Source: Azolla pinnata (Eukaryota > Streptophyta > Polypodiopsida > Salviniales > Salviniaceae). Taken from it: DNA of 34,939 bases. The DNA is taken from the NCBI GenBank assembly GCA_037176905.1, contig JBBBWG010001637.1:1-34939 (forward strand). Direction: 5' to 3'. The translations under genes and the position numbers were made by a program. Positions within the stretch are counted from its first letter, which is position 1. Every line of letters begins with the position of its first letter. Under the pieces are notes generated by a model that was not told where the DNA came from, searched no databases, and worked only from the letters and a program-made list of their open reading frames with translations. Of the stretch, positions 11,308 through 23,424 are shown in pieces.

Positions 11308-14300
11308 ATGATGACAAACATGAACCTAAAATCCATGGCAAACTCGGATATCACCCAAGAGAGAATTTTTGGCGAGAAATCAAATCTAGAAATCTCTCAA
11401 GGAGAAATTCGGAAATTCAAGCCGTAAGGAATCCTATGCAGTCCCATGTGTTCTTGTTGAAACTGTTTTCGTTTCAGCCATTCCCTTCACAAAAGAAATT
11501 TTGTTAGTTATGATTAGGAGTAGAAAACAACTGAAGATCAAAGAATCATTCTTATCTCCAATATTTTTTTTTCTTATCATATATTTTTTGTAGAGTTGTT
11601 TGTATTTCAGCCATGTCCATTGCTATTTATTTAAGATCTATTGTATGCTCATGAAAACATTCATTAGTTTATGACTAAGAGAAGAAGAGCCGAAAATTAA
11701 ATACTGACCTCTATTTGCAATCAATGGTTTTCAACTTGGTGTGATTAGTGTTTGTTAAATATCTTTTCTAAAGAATGCGTTTATTATTTTTAGGGCTTTG
11801 CGTCATCATAGAAGGAGACTTGCGAGGATTGTTGTCGATCATTGGCTACACAAGACAAAGACGGTATGAAGATGTATCATACAAAATTATCTAATGATGA
11901 ATTTTGTTGGAGGCCTGATAACATGGCATAATATAACTGTTTATATGATAAGCAAAGATATTCTCTTTCGCTATAGGTCTATTTGGCCATGCATCCTTCA
12001 TTTCACATCCTGAGCATTTTCTTCTGTTTTTCTTCTTTCCATGCTTCGAGGGCTAAACAATGACACATGAATCTCATTGGAGGCCTGATAACATGGCATA
12101 CTGTAACTGTTTATCTTATAAGCAAAGACATTCTCTTTCGCTATAGGTCTATTTGGCCGTGGATCCTTCATTTCACATCCTAAGCATTTTCTTCTGTTTT
12201 TCTTCTCTCCATGCTTTGAGGTCTAAACAATGCCAATGAAGCTCATTGGATGGGAAGAAACCTCTTCAATATCTATAATGAAGTTGTTCAAACTGTATAT
12301 AGTTCTTTTCAATTCAGCTTTTTTTTTCTTTCTGGAAGCTATGTTGACTCTTTTAATAATTTGCAGAAGTTATTGGTGCTGAGGCTGCAAAGAATCAGTA
12401 AAAAATACCGCAAGATGTATGTATCTTTTCTTATTTACATACCCTAATTATGTTTTCTATGATCTGATGTTGAATAAAGTAATATTTCATGGAGATGTAT
12501 TTGAAAACATGAGAGTAGGATTTCTGATATATTCTTTGTACGCCCCTAATTTGGTCAAACTTGTAGAAACACAAAGGACAATGAAAGAAGTTAAAGAATC
12601 AGTTGCTCAGAAAAGTATGATTTGATTGCCTGAGTTTTCTTCGTTCCAAGTGTGGAAGTATTTAGTCATTTACACTTTTGGGCCCTTCTAATCCGAGAAA
12701 GATAACTTTGATTTCTGAAAATAATGCTCAGTTTCTTTCTATGATAAGAAAGAATATGTTCGTTTCATCATGTGGAGTTATTCGTTTTATTTTTTCCTAA
12801 TATCCATCCATTTTTACATGGCCATTACATTTTTAATGCATAAAGACTACAAATCGTTCTGAATGTGACATATTTATGCAGTCTTTGTATGAAGGCGCTA
12901 AGAAAGAATGTCATGATAAATCATGAAAAGCTGAAGAAGAACAAGATTGCAACTGAATTTAGGCTACTCTCGAGCACAGAGAGGACTTTCCATGCATGGA
13001 TAACGCATCACAGGATTATGCGAAGTAGACAGCAAATAATAAATAAGTTGTGTCAGATAGGTGTGTGTCTATATCGAATTTTTGGAAATTGTAAAATTTT
13101 CAATTAGCTTCCATACCTCGATAGTGTATTTGACCAGTGATTATAAATATTATTAAAACTATCATCCTGGAGGCCAAAGTCAATCAACATGACTAGAAGG
13201 ACGCATCCACTGCTCATTGCTTCTGTGTTAGGCTAGTTGAATATTAACCTTACAAAATTTTGGTGAAACTCTTTTCATATGTTACCTTGCATTGTAAACA
13301 TAGATTTTCTGTCAAGGGGTATTTCTTTTGAAGCGCATGAAGTTATATGTGGCAACAAAATCATTTCTAATTGAATGAAACTTGCAATACAGTAAAACGA
13401 AGGAGGTATGTTGATGCGCTGTGGATATGGCGCAAACAAGTACGAGATTGTATCCAGATGCGCAAAAAGAGCCTGATAGCATGTGAATTTCAAAATTTAT
13501 CACTTCTCTCTACCTGTTTGGTGAATTGGCGCCTTGGAATGCAAATTTATAGGAGGGAACAACACTTCCAAAGGCTAGCCCTAGGATATTGGGCTCATGG
13601 AAGGCTGAGTGTTGCCTGGCAAGGGCTTGTGAGATTTGTGGATATGAGACATGTCATTCTGAAGTTGTCTGGAAGGAGACTGGAACGATTGAAAACATTA
13701 TTTTTTCAGTACTGGCGTCACTCAACATTTATGCGTATGACCTTTACTCTAAACGTAAAATATATATTAGTCCGAATGGAGAAGTCTATTTCTCTTTTTG
13801 ACTATAACTGTGGGCCTGGTTTATCAGGTCTATCAGGAGTGGATGAGTTGCGAAAGCATGCATGTAGTAAGCTGCTGCAGAAGTCATTTACAGCCTTGCA
13901 ACGTCATGTTTTGCAGAGAAAAAGCCATGAGGAAAAGGAAAAGAAGGCATTGCGTTTCCATCATGGCAAGTCCATGCACTGTGCATGCAAAGCTTGGCGT
14001 GATTGTATCCATTATTTTGTCACGTTGTATTACTTAAGCACAATTATTAGTATATTCTGATTTTAACGTTATTCCAGCTCTTCATAAGTTGATAAATTGT
14101 TGTTCCATTAACAACATTTCTTTCAGATGTTGCAAGTATGCATTTCAAGAGAACATTGGTTGCGGGAGCATGGCAACATCTTAGAAAGAGGCTTCTGGTA
14201 CGTATGCTGCAAATGAGAGAATCCCACAGTGATAGTGCTTTTTTATACCAGTTTGTAGCTCAACCTCTTTACATTTCACTTGCAGAGATATTCTTGTAAT

Positions 14301-17300
14301 CGCTGGTGTAGATTTACACAATTGAAGAAAAAGAAGGTAGTCAAGTGACTCGAGTACAAATGTATACAAGTTTAATGTTTGTTGCCTGTACAACAATGGA
14401 ATGTTACGAAATTACATCTGTGAGCATAGCTACTATTTTGATATCAAATCAGTAGGTATCACTGATTTATGACAGAGAAAATCATCATCTCTTGTGCAAA
14501 AGTGTACGAGGTAGCTATTGATGCACTATATGGGTTCTTATATAAAGGATATCATCCTTGGTGGATTACATTAGTGTTAACAGGTGAGTACATCTGAGAT
14601 GATTATTGAAACACATCCTGTTAAGTTTACCTAAAACAACTCGAGACGTAGTGTAGTCCCCAGAAAAATTGAGACCTGATAAGAAGAATGTGAAATGGCA
14701 TTTTAGAATGGGGCCATTATAAGAATATCTTAATCAGGTTTGGGATGTGGTGCAGCAAAGTAAGGGGTGTTGGAGAAGCAATGAAAAATGAAAAATGAAC
14801 AAATATACATTCCACATTGGAAGAACGCTAATTGTAGGAGAGTAGTGGGAGTGGTGGATTAGAGATGAAATCTTACAATCCTACAAAAATGGAACATTCA
14901 TGGAAGTGGCTAAGAGAAAAGGATGCAAAAACAAAACGTGTGTCTTTTGTTGTATTAACAATATCGATATCGTATGATTTCGTGGTTGAGACACGTATGT
15001 ATGCATTACGTTTGGTATTACAACAGTATTTCAATTACGTTTTATATATCTGTAGATTTTTTTGTGTATATATCCATATCCATATATTTATACTTCCTCT
15101 AATGCTTTGTTTAATTGGCTAAAAGAAAAAGAATGCATAAGCAAAGAATGATTCTTGTTATATTAAGACTGTCTGTCATATGGATTCATGCTTGAGACAT
15201 GTATGTATGCATTACGTCAGGTATTATTAGAGTATTTTAGATATCTATAGATTTTTGTGTATACATCCATATCCATATGTTTATGCTTCCTGTAGTGTTT
15301 CGTTTAATCGTCTGTTATGTTTTTCTCTTGCCCTTTTATCTTCTTCAACATAGGATGGTGCTATAAATGCATACGAAAGGAAAGTTCTCTCTAGATATAT
15401 TAAAATTTGGAGGGATCATACACAAATTCGGACATCTACATCAAACTCATCCGTGAGCTATAGTCAGGTATGATTTAAAAGACCTTTTATTAATACATGC
15501 TGCAACTAACCTCAAGGGTATGATAGCCTAATATGGTTTTCAGTATTATACAAATTAAAATAAAATAATTTGTCTAGATATCCCATACGAATTGGCTAAG
15601 GATGTTCAAATCTGCAGGTACATACTTATGTGACATAAGCTTAGATTTTCTTGCATCGAATTTTATTTGACTGAAACTTGGCCCTCTAAATCTCCCTGAC
15701 ATAGGTGGTAATGGTTCAAGATGGAAAAGTGAAATACTAAGCTTACCGTGACTTCTAAACGTCATTTCCTTATTGTTATAAACCCCCTACACACAATCAC
15801 ACGACAAATAAGCCGTCCTTGGACCTGACATCTATGTCCCTCCGATGATATTAGAGGCACAAGCTTGCTTTAAGGTTATTCACAAAGTTCAAATAATGTG
15901 ATGTCCTCTTTTTTACATTTATGATCCAAAATTCAAATAATGTCGTCATTGTCTTATAGTATGCCTTTATAACGCATAGCCTCAGTAAGATAACGAACTG
16001 AACTGGTGAGTAATGGTATGTAGGATTTGTCCAAAAGTCCTTACGTAATCAAGCTTCTAGAGCTACATAAAAGGTTGCTGGTACAGTTTGTTGCTAATGC
16101 TGCTAAAGGACGGCAGAGAAAAGGCTGCCGGATGAGGGTAGTAAAGCGTGTTATTAGTTATCAAACACGTTTACTTTGTAAAAAGTTTTTTGGAGAGATT
16201 AAGGCAGTTATGCAGGGAGATTATAGGAATATCATGAATGGATTTGGGTAATTTCGTAATACTCCTAGGTTTTTCTATTCATATTTCTTAGTAATGTCAT
16301 TCCAATTGAAGTGTTATTTACATGGTCAACTTCATCCTTTTTGCAGCATAATTCATAGCAACATATCGCTAGGTAAAGATGCCAGCAATAAGGGTGATGC
16401 TGAAAAAGTGTCATTACCATGGCATGAAGCTGCGAGTTGCTCCATGGCAGAGAATGGACCTATAATATCGGATGGTCTTGATGAGGGATCCAGAGCTACT
16501 GAAACATCTCTTCCTCATGTACCAACTAGTTCTCTTGGAAAGAATTCTACCTTATTGATGCGAAAGGCTTCTAAACGGATACGTGCTCAGCCTCGAAGGC
16601 CGTTATATTTGACTGATTCATTCAATCTCCATACCTTGAGAAAAACTCATCTTTCTGGTAGCAGTTCTTTTATACCAAATGATTCTTCACCTTTAGTGTC
16701 CTATGGAGGCAAAAATGAAGATAAACCCGAAATTATTTCAAAGTTCTTGAAGCCGAAGTTGAATAACTCTACCCATATTCTGAAAGACTCATCAAAGACA
16801 ATAAGTCAAGCAAAATGCATGAGGCAAGATGACTCATTGTGTAACACCTCAACTTTTTCATTAGAATGTCTGTCAGATCCAAAACTCATAAGAGAGGAGC
16901 TCTTATGGACAGAGAATATGCTATGCAATTTTAAGAAACTTGAAGAAAAGCTATCAGTCAAAGAAGCAGAACTCTTTGCATTGAGGAATAGGCATGATTC
17001 AGGTTGTTCCAAATTCTTACTTCATGATATTTACTAAGAAACCTAACTTCCTGGTTTAATGCCCCTAACTTCGTCTTCTGCTTTCATTTTATCATGATAA
17101 TGGCGTGATGTGTGCAAAATTTATTTCTGATCATGGTGATTCGCTTAGTTATGTAGATTACAGTAAAGAAAACACCTGCTCTACATGATTCTGTATGGCT
17201 TGTCCAGCTTTTCCTCACGAATTTCGCATTACTCATGTGTCTATGCATTGCATATACCAAGAAGGGCAGTTTCCATACAATGTACATATTTACTATTAAT

Positions 17301-17723
17301 GAACCTGTGTTCCAAGCTTCCTGCAAATTCAGTCATTCAGTTCATGAAGACTATTTATTCTGCTTGAAAATTAACGGCTTAATTTTTGGTAACAGTGATG
17401 GATGAGAAAGTGAAAGGTGATCAGATAAGGTACTTGGAACAGAAAATTGTAAGCCTACAGGACAGACATTCAATTCTGTTGCCAACAATTCAAGAACTTG
17501 CAAGGAGAGCAAATGTGTTGCACTCAAACTTCCACAAACAAAAAAGCAACGAAATTGTGCCTCATCAAAGTAAGCAAGATTTCTCTTAAACTTTTTCTGT
17601 CATGTTATATGTCAAGCAAAAACTCCATGAACATAAACTTCTGACAGTGTAGCTTAACCACTCTGCAAGTTTGTCTCATGTTTGGAAGAAAATTTGACAA
17701 TTGTGTTTTCAGCCATAGTGTGA
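11308..17723 (+). CDS. Sfi1-like centrin-binding-repeat protein, about 13 exons
   Basis: Proposed exons: 11308-11423, 11794-11863, 12367-12416, 12882-13060, 13393-13734, 13828-14004, 14127-14197, 14286-14336, 15354-15467, 16024-16247, 16347-17002, 17396-17569 and 17713-17723. They total 2,235 nt (744 aa) and all junctions are in frame. The N-terminal half has at least ten short repeats of the form two hydrophobics, x3, hydrophobic, x2, Trp, often Arg. Examples are LLSTCLVNWR, RLKTLFFQYWR, VLSRYIKIWR, LLRYSCNRWCR and SSTERTFHAW. This is the Sfi1 pattern, in which each repeat forms helix that binds a centrin. Residues after about 465 are Ser/Lys-rich, then predicted coiled coil (NFKKLEEKLSVKEAELFALR; RYLEQKIVSLQD). 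An in-frame TAA precedes ATG 11308. Uncertain points: 13735-13827 may be retained, the donor at 14005 is non-canonical, and an alternative 3' end reaches 18307. A centriole or blepharoplast role is inferred. Confidence 0.75.
11909..12247. repeat. 170-bp tandem duplication in an intron of the Sfi1-like gene
   Basis: Copy 1 is 11909-12078 and copy 2 is 12079-12247. Both start ggaggcctgataacatggca and end aatctcatt or agctcatt. Identity is about 90 percent by eye. The repeat sits in the intron 11864-12366 and its recent origin is clear from the near-identical core. Confidence 0.9.
13735..13827 (+). other. 93-nt in-frame intron or retained segment in the Sfi1-like gene
   Basis: The segment starts gtatga and ends gtttatcag after a pyrimidine-rich stretch (tctatttctctttttgac). 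It is exactly 31 codons long with no stop, so both spliced and unspliced forms keep frame. Spliced, the join reads STFMRLSGVDELRK. Unspliced, it adds a segment without Sfi1-type repeats. Splicing is judged more likely because of the tract and the insert's unlike composition. Confidence 0.55.
14005..14126 (+). other. Candidate U12-type GT-AG intron in the Sfi1-like gene
   Basis: The donor gtatccatt differs from the U12 consensus GTATCCTTT at one position, and ccattaac, 15 nt before the AG, resembles a U12 branch site. Using it keeps KAWRDY, a Trp-Arg repeat end, and joins in frame to VASMHFKRTLVAGAWQ. Competing donors of the same phase are gtgatt at 13999 and a GC donor gcaagt at 13966. Confidence 0.4.
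14909..15325. repeat. About 208-bp diverged tandem duplication in a long intron
   Basis: Copies begin with ggctaa(g/a)agaaaa at about 14909 and 15117. They share gagaca(c/t)gtatgtatgcat, tagattttt-gtgtata, catccatatccatat and cttcct-ta(a/g)tg-ttt. The copies lie in the 1,017-nt intron 14337-15353 of the Sfi1-like gene. Confidence 0.75.
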
Positions 17724-18307
17724 AATTTTCTCCATGGAAGGGTTTGAAGTTTCAGCCAAATGCTGGAAAAACATCGATCTGTCTGGTATAGATAAAAGAG
17801 AAGACAGTAAGCTTTCTAGTTATTTATTGCGAACAAAACATTCTTTTTGGTGTACAATAGTGTTATACAAGTTCGTTAATAATATCCTGGATAATCTTTT
17901 CTTACTTGTGAAAATTGATTATTTTATTCACAATTCTCATATATGTTTGATATGATACATCTGACCTGATTTTTCTTAGAAACAGTTAGTTCACAGTCCA
18001 GTTATGTATACCATGATTGCACTTAACAATATTGTTAATTTGAAATTAGATTTTGAGAATTTACTTAGAATCAGATTCTTTCGGCATGCTTGTGTCGTAT
18101 AATTACATATAGGAGTAGGCAACCTATCATTCTGGTCATGTACAGCAATGTGCACTGAACAGTTGGCTGCGGATTGTGGGCGATGAGTAAAATGTTTTAC
18201 AATCCAATACATGTTTTACAGGTAATAATGGCCTGTACATTGTTGTAAAATATTTCCAGTCAAGTGGAAAGGATGCTGATTATGGAAAAACCAAAGATCG
18301 GCCATGA
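17724..18307 (+). other. Possible alternative 3' exons of the Sfi1-like gene
   Basis: An alternative acceptor at 17755 gives exon 17756-17806, followed by donor gtaagc and then exon 18222-18307 ending in TGA. All phases match, and the result would be a 786-aa protein ending GKTKDRP. The competing acceptor at 17712 reaches a stop after 11 nt (17723) and has the better pyrimidine tract. The remainder is noncoding. Confidence 0.3.
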
Positions 18308-19696
18308 ACCAAGTCAACCAAGTGTGCTAAACGAAAGAGTTTAACTGAAGCTTATAGGGTTGACCCTAGCGTAATGCCTTAAATCTCAGTGGTCGGATTT
18401 TGGCTTACTGGCTTAGCTTATCTCAGCTAAGCTCACCTTGAGGTTAAGGTACTTGAGATAGTACCAAGCAATCCAGTAAGCTGTTACACCAAAATATTAC
18501 ATCAAGCTTCAACCATGATGGGGTACATAAATGCATGCATTCTTGTAACATTTAGTACAAAGGAGCATATAAACATCAACACAACCCCGTTACGAGACTC
18601 AGTTAGATGCTTAGAAAGAATGTCCAGTCAAATGTAAGAAGATGATTGTAATATTTCATTTCAGTGTTAAATTTTACGAACTGTATTTCTGACAGCTTGT
18701 GTAAGAATAACTAGCCTTGTTTTCTTGATTTCATGTTCCTTCCAACCTAACACCATAAATTCAGTGTGCTAACACTTAAAAATCTTAGGAAATGATCCGA
18801 AATTCAGTGTGCTAGTAACCCGAATTGGCAATACATTGTTTTTTTACACAACAATACATACTTCGATTTGGCAGGCTGGCAACATTGTTCAGTTTGAAAA
18901 ACGTAGGGCAAGAAGCTATGCATAACCGTAGAACGGGTCAACTATTGATTCAGATTGAAATATCATAGTAGCATCCTTAAATTTATTGGGCGCGTTCAGC
19001 TCAATGACACAGTAGTGTCAAGCATGCCGAATTCTTCATAAGAACAATCATGAACAGATGTTGTGGACCACATTGCATTACTCGAGCTGTGGTTAAGGTA
19101 GATGCCATTGAGGTATGTGGGGCATGACAGAACATGGTCAAATCGTATGATACTTATCCACAAAGCAACCGACCTTAAATGAACAGTTTTAAGACACAGC
19201 TGAAGCGAGCCTCTTCAACTACAAGCTTATCAAGCCACTTGCATGATTCAGCTGCAATCTTATCAAGACAATTGCATGATTCAGCTGCAAATGAACTGTC
19301 AAACACGGAATAAAGTGAGCTCACTGAACCTACAATATATATAATATATATACACACGCATATATACCAATCGCAACGCTGATTTCAAAAACACCCGAGT
19401 ATTTGGCTTAACAACAAGACTCCAGAAAAATGTTTTTACCCTCTTTGCACAAACAACAATCACTGCAACCTCAAAGAAGAGAGCTAGGAGAGTTGGTTAC
19501 AGGAGGAGAAAAAGGGGGGGGAGGGAAAGAAGAAGAAGAAGAAGAAGAAGAAGAAAAGGAGCTCAAATAAGTGACAGGGGGGATAATTTTCCTACTAAAA
19601 ACAGAGGCTGCTTGTTGCATGAAGAGTTTTCTGCTCAACTAAAAATGAAGGGGATTTTCCTACAAAAAAACAGGCAGGACATGGGGCATATATCCT
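18308..19696. other. Convergent intergenic region and 3' UTRs
   Basis: Holds the 3' flanks of the convergent Sfi1-like (+) and RGGA-like (-) genes. Around 18400-18482 there is hairpin potential (ggcttactgg against ccagtaagct, and cttagc against gctaag), perhaps a small MITE remnant. At 19201-19290 the phrase ttgcatgattcagctgcaa occurs twice. A GAA run lies at about 19527-19556. No coding exon is recognised. Confidence 0.4.
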
Positions 19697-22600
19697 TTAT
19701 TTCCCTCCCAAGGTAGGGAATTGACTGGGATCCTCGATCGAGGGAGCTATTCCACCTTCTCTGCCATAACCATAGCCACCACCACCATAGCCACCATAGC
19801 CGCCTCTGCCGCCTCCGCGGCCCCTGCCTCCACCACGGCCACCCCTTCTGCCTCCACCATAGTACTCTCCTCCATCGGCAGGTTTCAAAAACTCATTGAT
19901 GCTCACAGGCTACAAAAGGAACCACAAAGCATTCCATGTCGCAAATGGGTGAGCAAGTTCGTTCTTCGTCAATCACAACCCCCTAAACCTGACATCACAA
20001 TGTGCATACCTTCCGTGACTTCTCCTCCTTGCCCACTGGCTCCTTTTTCTTGCCTTTGTCCAGACCCTAAAAGCATAGCAGAATGCAACAATTCTCAAAT
20101 GCGGAACAAGTCGCTACCATCCGGTGGCATGCATGCTACAGGGTAGAGTTTAATTTGTCTGGGGATCGACTCCCTCTTGCATTGTTCTTAATTTACAACA
20201 TCCAGATTCGCAACGTCTTACCAGTTTCGCAAACACCTCTTCGTTCTTCCTTTCCACTAGCTGCATTGCCTCAAAGTCCTTGTCGAGAGTGACTTTCCTC
20301 TCCTTGGATTTTAAGGCCTCCAATGCCTTTCTCTTCTCGCTTAGTACCTTTTCGTATTCTTCCAGAGTCATTTCCTGCCGAATCGATTTCAATAAGAGCA
20401 GACATAAATAGACATGTTAGAACAATCTCTTTAAAAAAACAGTATGCAGTATTGTTATGAGAAGATACGAAACTCTACCTTGTCCTCTTCCTCCTCCGGC
20501 TCCTTCTTTTTCTCTGCATCTTCAGCCTCTGGTTGCGGTTCCTCTGGCTTGTTCTCTGGCTTGTTCTCTGGCTTGTCTACACTTTCAACTAAGCTGGGCT
20601 TTTGATCTTCCACTATGCCCGCATCTAGAATATCTCTGGAGTAACAGCAGGTAAACAATAAACCCGACTCTAAGTAAGAGTTTCACCACACAGTTCTGCA
20701 GGAAAAGGAAGTCACTTACTGCACTCCGTTTTGGTCGACCTCAGGACCCCAATTACCACGACCACCCCCTTCTCGCTTAATTTCAGTCCTGAAAGCAAAC
20801 ATATATGCTGACATAATATGACAGAAGTCCTAAACTTCAAGAGCCTTCAACAAAACTCGTGCATTTTACACCAGAAGAGATAAACAAACAATCTGTTTTC
20901 ATTTGAGAAGCTGCTCAAAATCTCTCGTTTAGCATTCTGGGCTTATCTAGGTAGGGGAATTTTCACATGATTTTTCACATAATATGACAGAAGTCCTAAA
21001 CATCAAGAGCCTTCCAACTCGTACACTTTACACCAGAAGGGATAAACAAATTTCATTTCAGACGCTACCCAACTCTCGTTAAGCATTCTTGGCCTATCTG
21101 GGTAGGGGAATTTTCACATGATTTTTCACATAATATGACAGAAGTCCTAAACATCAAGAGCCTTCCAACTCGTACATTTTACACCAGAAGGGATAAACAA
21201 ATTTCATTTGAGAAGCTACTCAACTCTCGTTTAGCATTCTAGGCCTATCTAGGTAGGGGAATTTTCACATGATTTTTCACATAATACGACAGAAGTCCTA
21301 AACATCAAGAGCCTTCCAACTCGTACATTTTACACCAGAAAGGATAAACAAATTTCATTTGAGAAGCTACCCAACTCTCGTTTAGCATTCTAGGCCTATC
21401 TAGGTAGGGGAATTTTCACATGATTTTTCACATAATACCATAGAAGTCCTAAACATCAAGAGCCTTCCAATTCGTACATTTTACACCAGAAAGGATAAAC
21501 AAATTTCATTTGAGAAGCTACCCAACTCTCGTCTAGCATTCTAGGCCTATCTAGGTAAGGGAATTTTTCACATGATAAACAAATAATCTGTTTTCATTTG
21601 AGAAGCTACTCCAAGCTCTCGTTTAGCATTCTAGGCCTATCTAGGTAGGGGAATTTTCACATGATTTTTTTCCAAATTGCGAGACTCCTTTGGATGGAAG
21701 TGGCCAGATAGTGTACCCTAGTTCAATTCGATTAAGAAGCCATGCACATTACAGATTCAATGGGACCAAATCAGCTAGAAAATCCCTCTTCCAGGGAGAA
21801 GAGGTCAACACTGATGCGAAAAGAAAAAAACAGAACATTCTCGAGGTGGAGAAAAAGAAAAATGGAACTAGAAAAAGGAGCAAGCATACCCTCGTCCAGT
21901 GCCACTTCTTCGGTCATACTCTCGAGGGCGACGATCTTCTCCATCGCCCGAGAAGCCATAACCACGGCCTCCTCGGCCACGACCTCGGCCACGAATTCCT
22001 CTACCGCCACCATTATACTGACTTCCACCCTCTTCTGGTACACCACCAGCGGCCTCTCCACCTCTCCGATAGTTGCTGAAGCCTCTGTCGAACTGCTCAT
22101 TTCCTCCCTGGGGGGGCCCACCCTCTCGTACTGGGCGGGGGTTGAACTCACCCTCATAGTAATTCCTCTCTCGGTTCCCACCATACCCACCACCTCTACC
22201 TCCACCCCTACCTCCTCCTCCTCCTCCTCCTCCTCCTCCTCGACCCCTTCCGCCCTCAGATTGCGCTTCTCTCACTGCGAGCCCACAATAAAAAGCACAA
22301 ATGTATTTCGGCTACTGGAAGTTTCGATCCTGCTAACACACTCCCTTCCGTAACAATACTATGATAGTTTCTACTATCCACATTCAAGCATGGGGTAAAT
22401 TTATCGAAGCTTAACGAATCTGCAGTGTAACTTATGCATGATTGGATTCAACATAAAACCATTTTGCCTTTTTAAGTAATGCACTTTGTTGGGAAGGGTC
22501 CATGCAATCACAACAGAGCATACAATCATCAAACCATGTGCAGGTCCATTTTATTGAAACAAAGTTTCCTTTTTCTGATAGCGAAAGCATTTGTGATATG

Positions 22601-23424
22601 ATCCATTCGGAGAGTATGATCATCGTTTTCGTGCTCAAATTTAATTTGATCAAAAAATCATTTTTTTTATCGATAATGAACTCATTTGTGATATGATCCA
22701 TACAAAGAAATTCCCCTACGAGGTCACATATGTAAAGCAAAAGAAGAAGGAAAAACTATGCCATAATGAACATAAAACTAATCTTGAACCTTAAAACGGA
22801 GAGGAACCTCCAAAACCAGTCATAAAACCTTCCTTTCTGGGATGAAAAGATCGGGAACAAGTCTAAACGGAGCGTACAAAACGGAAAACGAAGTTCACAA
22901 TGTAAAACGAACTCTAAGTAAAGCAAGAAGAAATAGCCTTCCAGTTGAACAGGCAATGAAAACCCTATAGGCAACGAAGATACAACAAACAAGGCCACTG
23001 AATAAACAGAAGCAAGGACCCCTGCATCTGGAAGAAGGGGAGAAAACAATACTGTACGCATCTACCGGAAGAGGGAGACAAACAGAGAGAAAGACTTGAC
23101 AAGGGACCAAAAGCAACGGGAGAAGGAAGGCACAGAGAAGAGAAAAGAAACAGAGAGAAAGGAAACAGGAGAAACGCCAGTGCAGCATGGGTTTTGTGCA
23201 AAATTACCTGCTTGAGAAGGAGGAAGCGGTTTGGTAGGAAGCTTCGCTGGGACGGGGGCCGCAGGAGGAGGAGGAGAAGGAGGAGGAGGAGTTGGCTGCT
23301 TCTTCTTCAGGTCTTTACCGGGAGCAGGCGGCAGGGAAGCAGCTTCCGCGCGGGCTATGGAAGCTGCAGGATCGTCGTTGAAGTCGTCATCGCCGAGCAA
23401 AGCGAAGAAGTTCCGAGTTGCCAT
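19697..23424 (-). CDS. RGG-repeat RNA-binding protein (HABP4/SERBP1/Stm1 family), RGGA-like, 7 exons
   Basis: On the minus strand the exons are 23424-23208, 22274-21890, 20788-20720, 20635-20479, 20374-20222, 20066-20010 and 19909-19697, giving 1,251 nt (416 aa) in frame. The N terminus, NFFALLGDDDFNDDPA, matches the Stm1-type start of plant RGGA proteins. It is followed by a Pro/Ala stretch and a long Gly/Arg region with RGG boxes (exon 2, residues 73-200). The central HABP4/PAI-RBP1 core includes KREGGGRGNWG, Glu/Lys-rich sequence with KPEN repeats, and EMTLEEYEKVLSEKRKALEA near residues 277-296. The C terminus has a second RGG/GYGG block and ends PSIEDPSQFPTLGGK, typical of the family. Relatives bind mRNA and 80S ribosomes, including dormant ones. 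RGG boxes are usual targets of arginine methylation. The poly-Gly run in exon 2 is coded by near-pure GGA/GGT triplets and may vary in length. ATG 23424 has a strong context. Confidence 0.92.
20822..21667. repeat. 151-bp minisatellite, about 5.6 copies, in RGGA-like intron 2
   Basis: Copies start at 20822 (166 bp), 20988, 21139, 21290 (each 151 bp), 21441 (trimmed) and about 21576 (truncated). Each contains agaagtcctaaac, catcaagagccttcc, gataaacaaa, tttgagaagct and a tagcattctaggcctatc block, then ggggaattttcacatga. The first and last units alone carry an extra aatctgtttt-like insert. Identity among the middle units is above 90 percent by eye. Confidence 0.95.

Noticed and set aside
18398..18482. 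Hairpin-forming segment as a MITE
   Set aside because: Inverted arms are only about 10 bp and no clear target-site duplication was seen.
21742..22353. Plus-strand open frames over RGGA-like exon 2
   Set aside because: They are antisense to the Gly/Arg-rich coding exon, whose splice sites and family match are clear on the minus strand.
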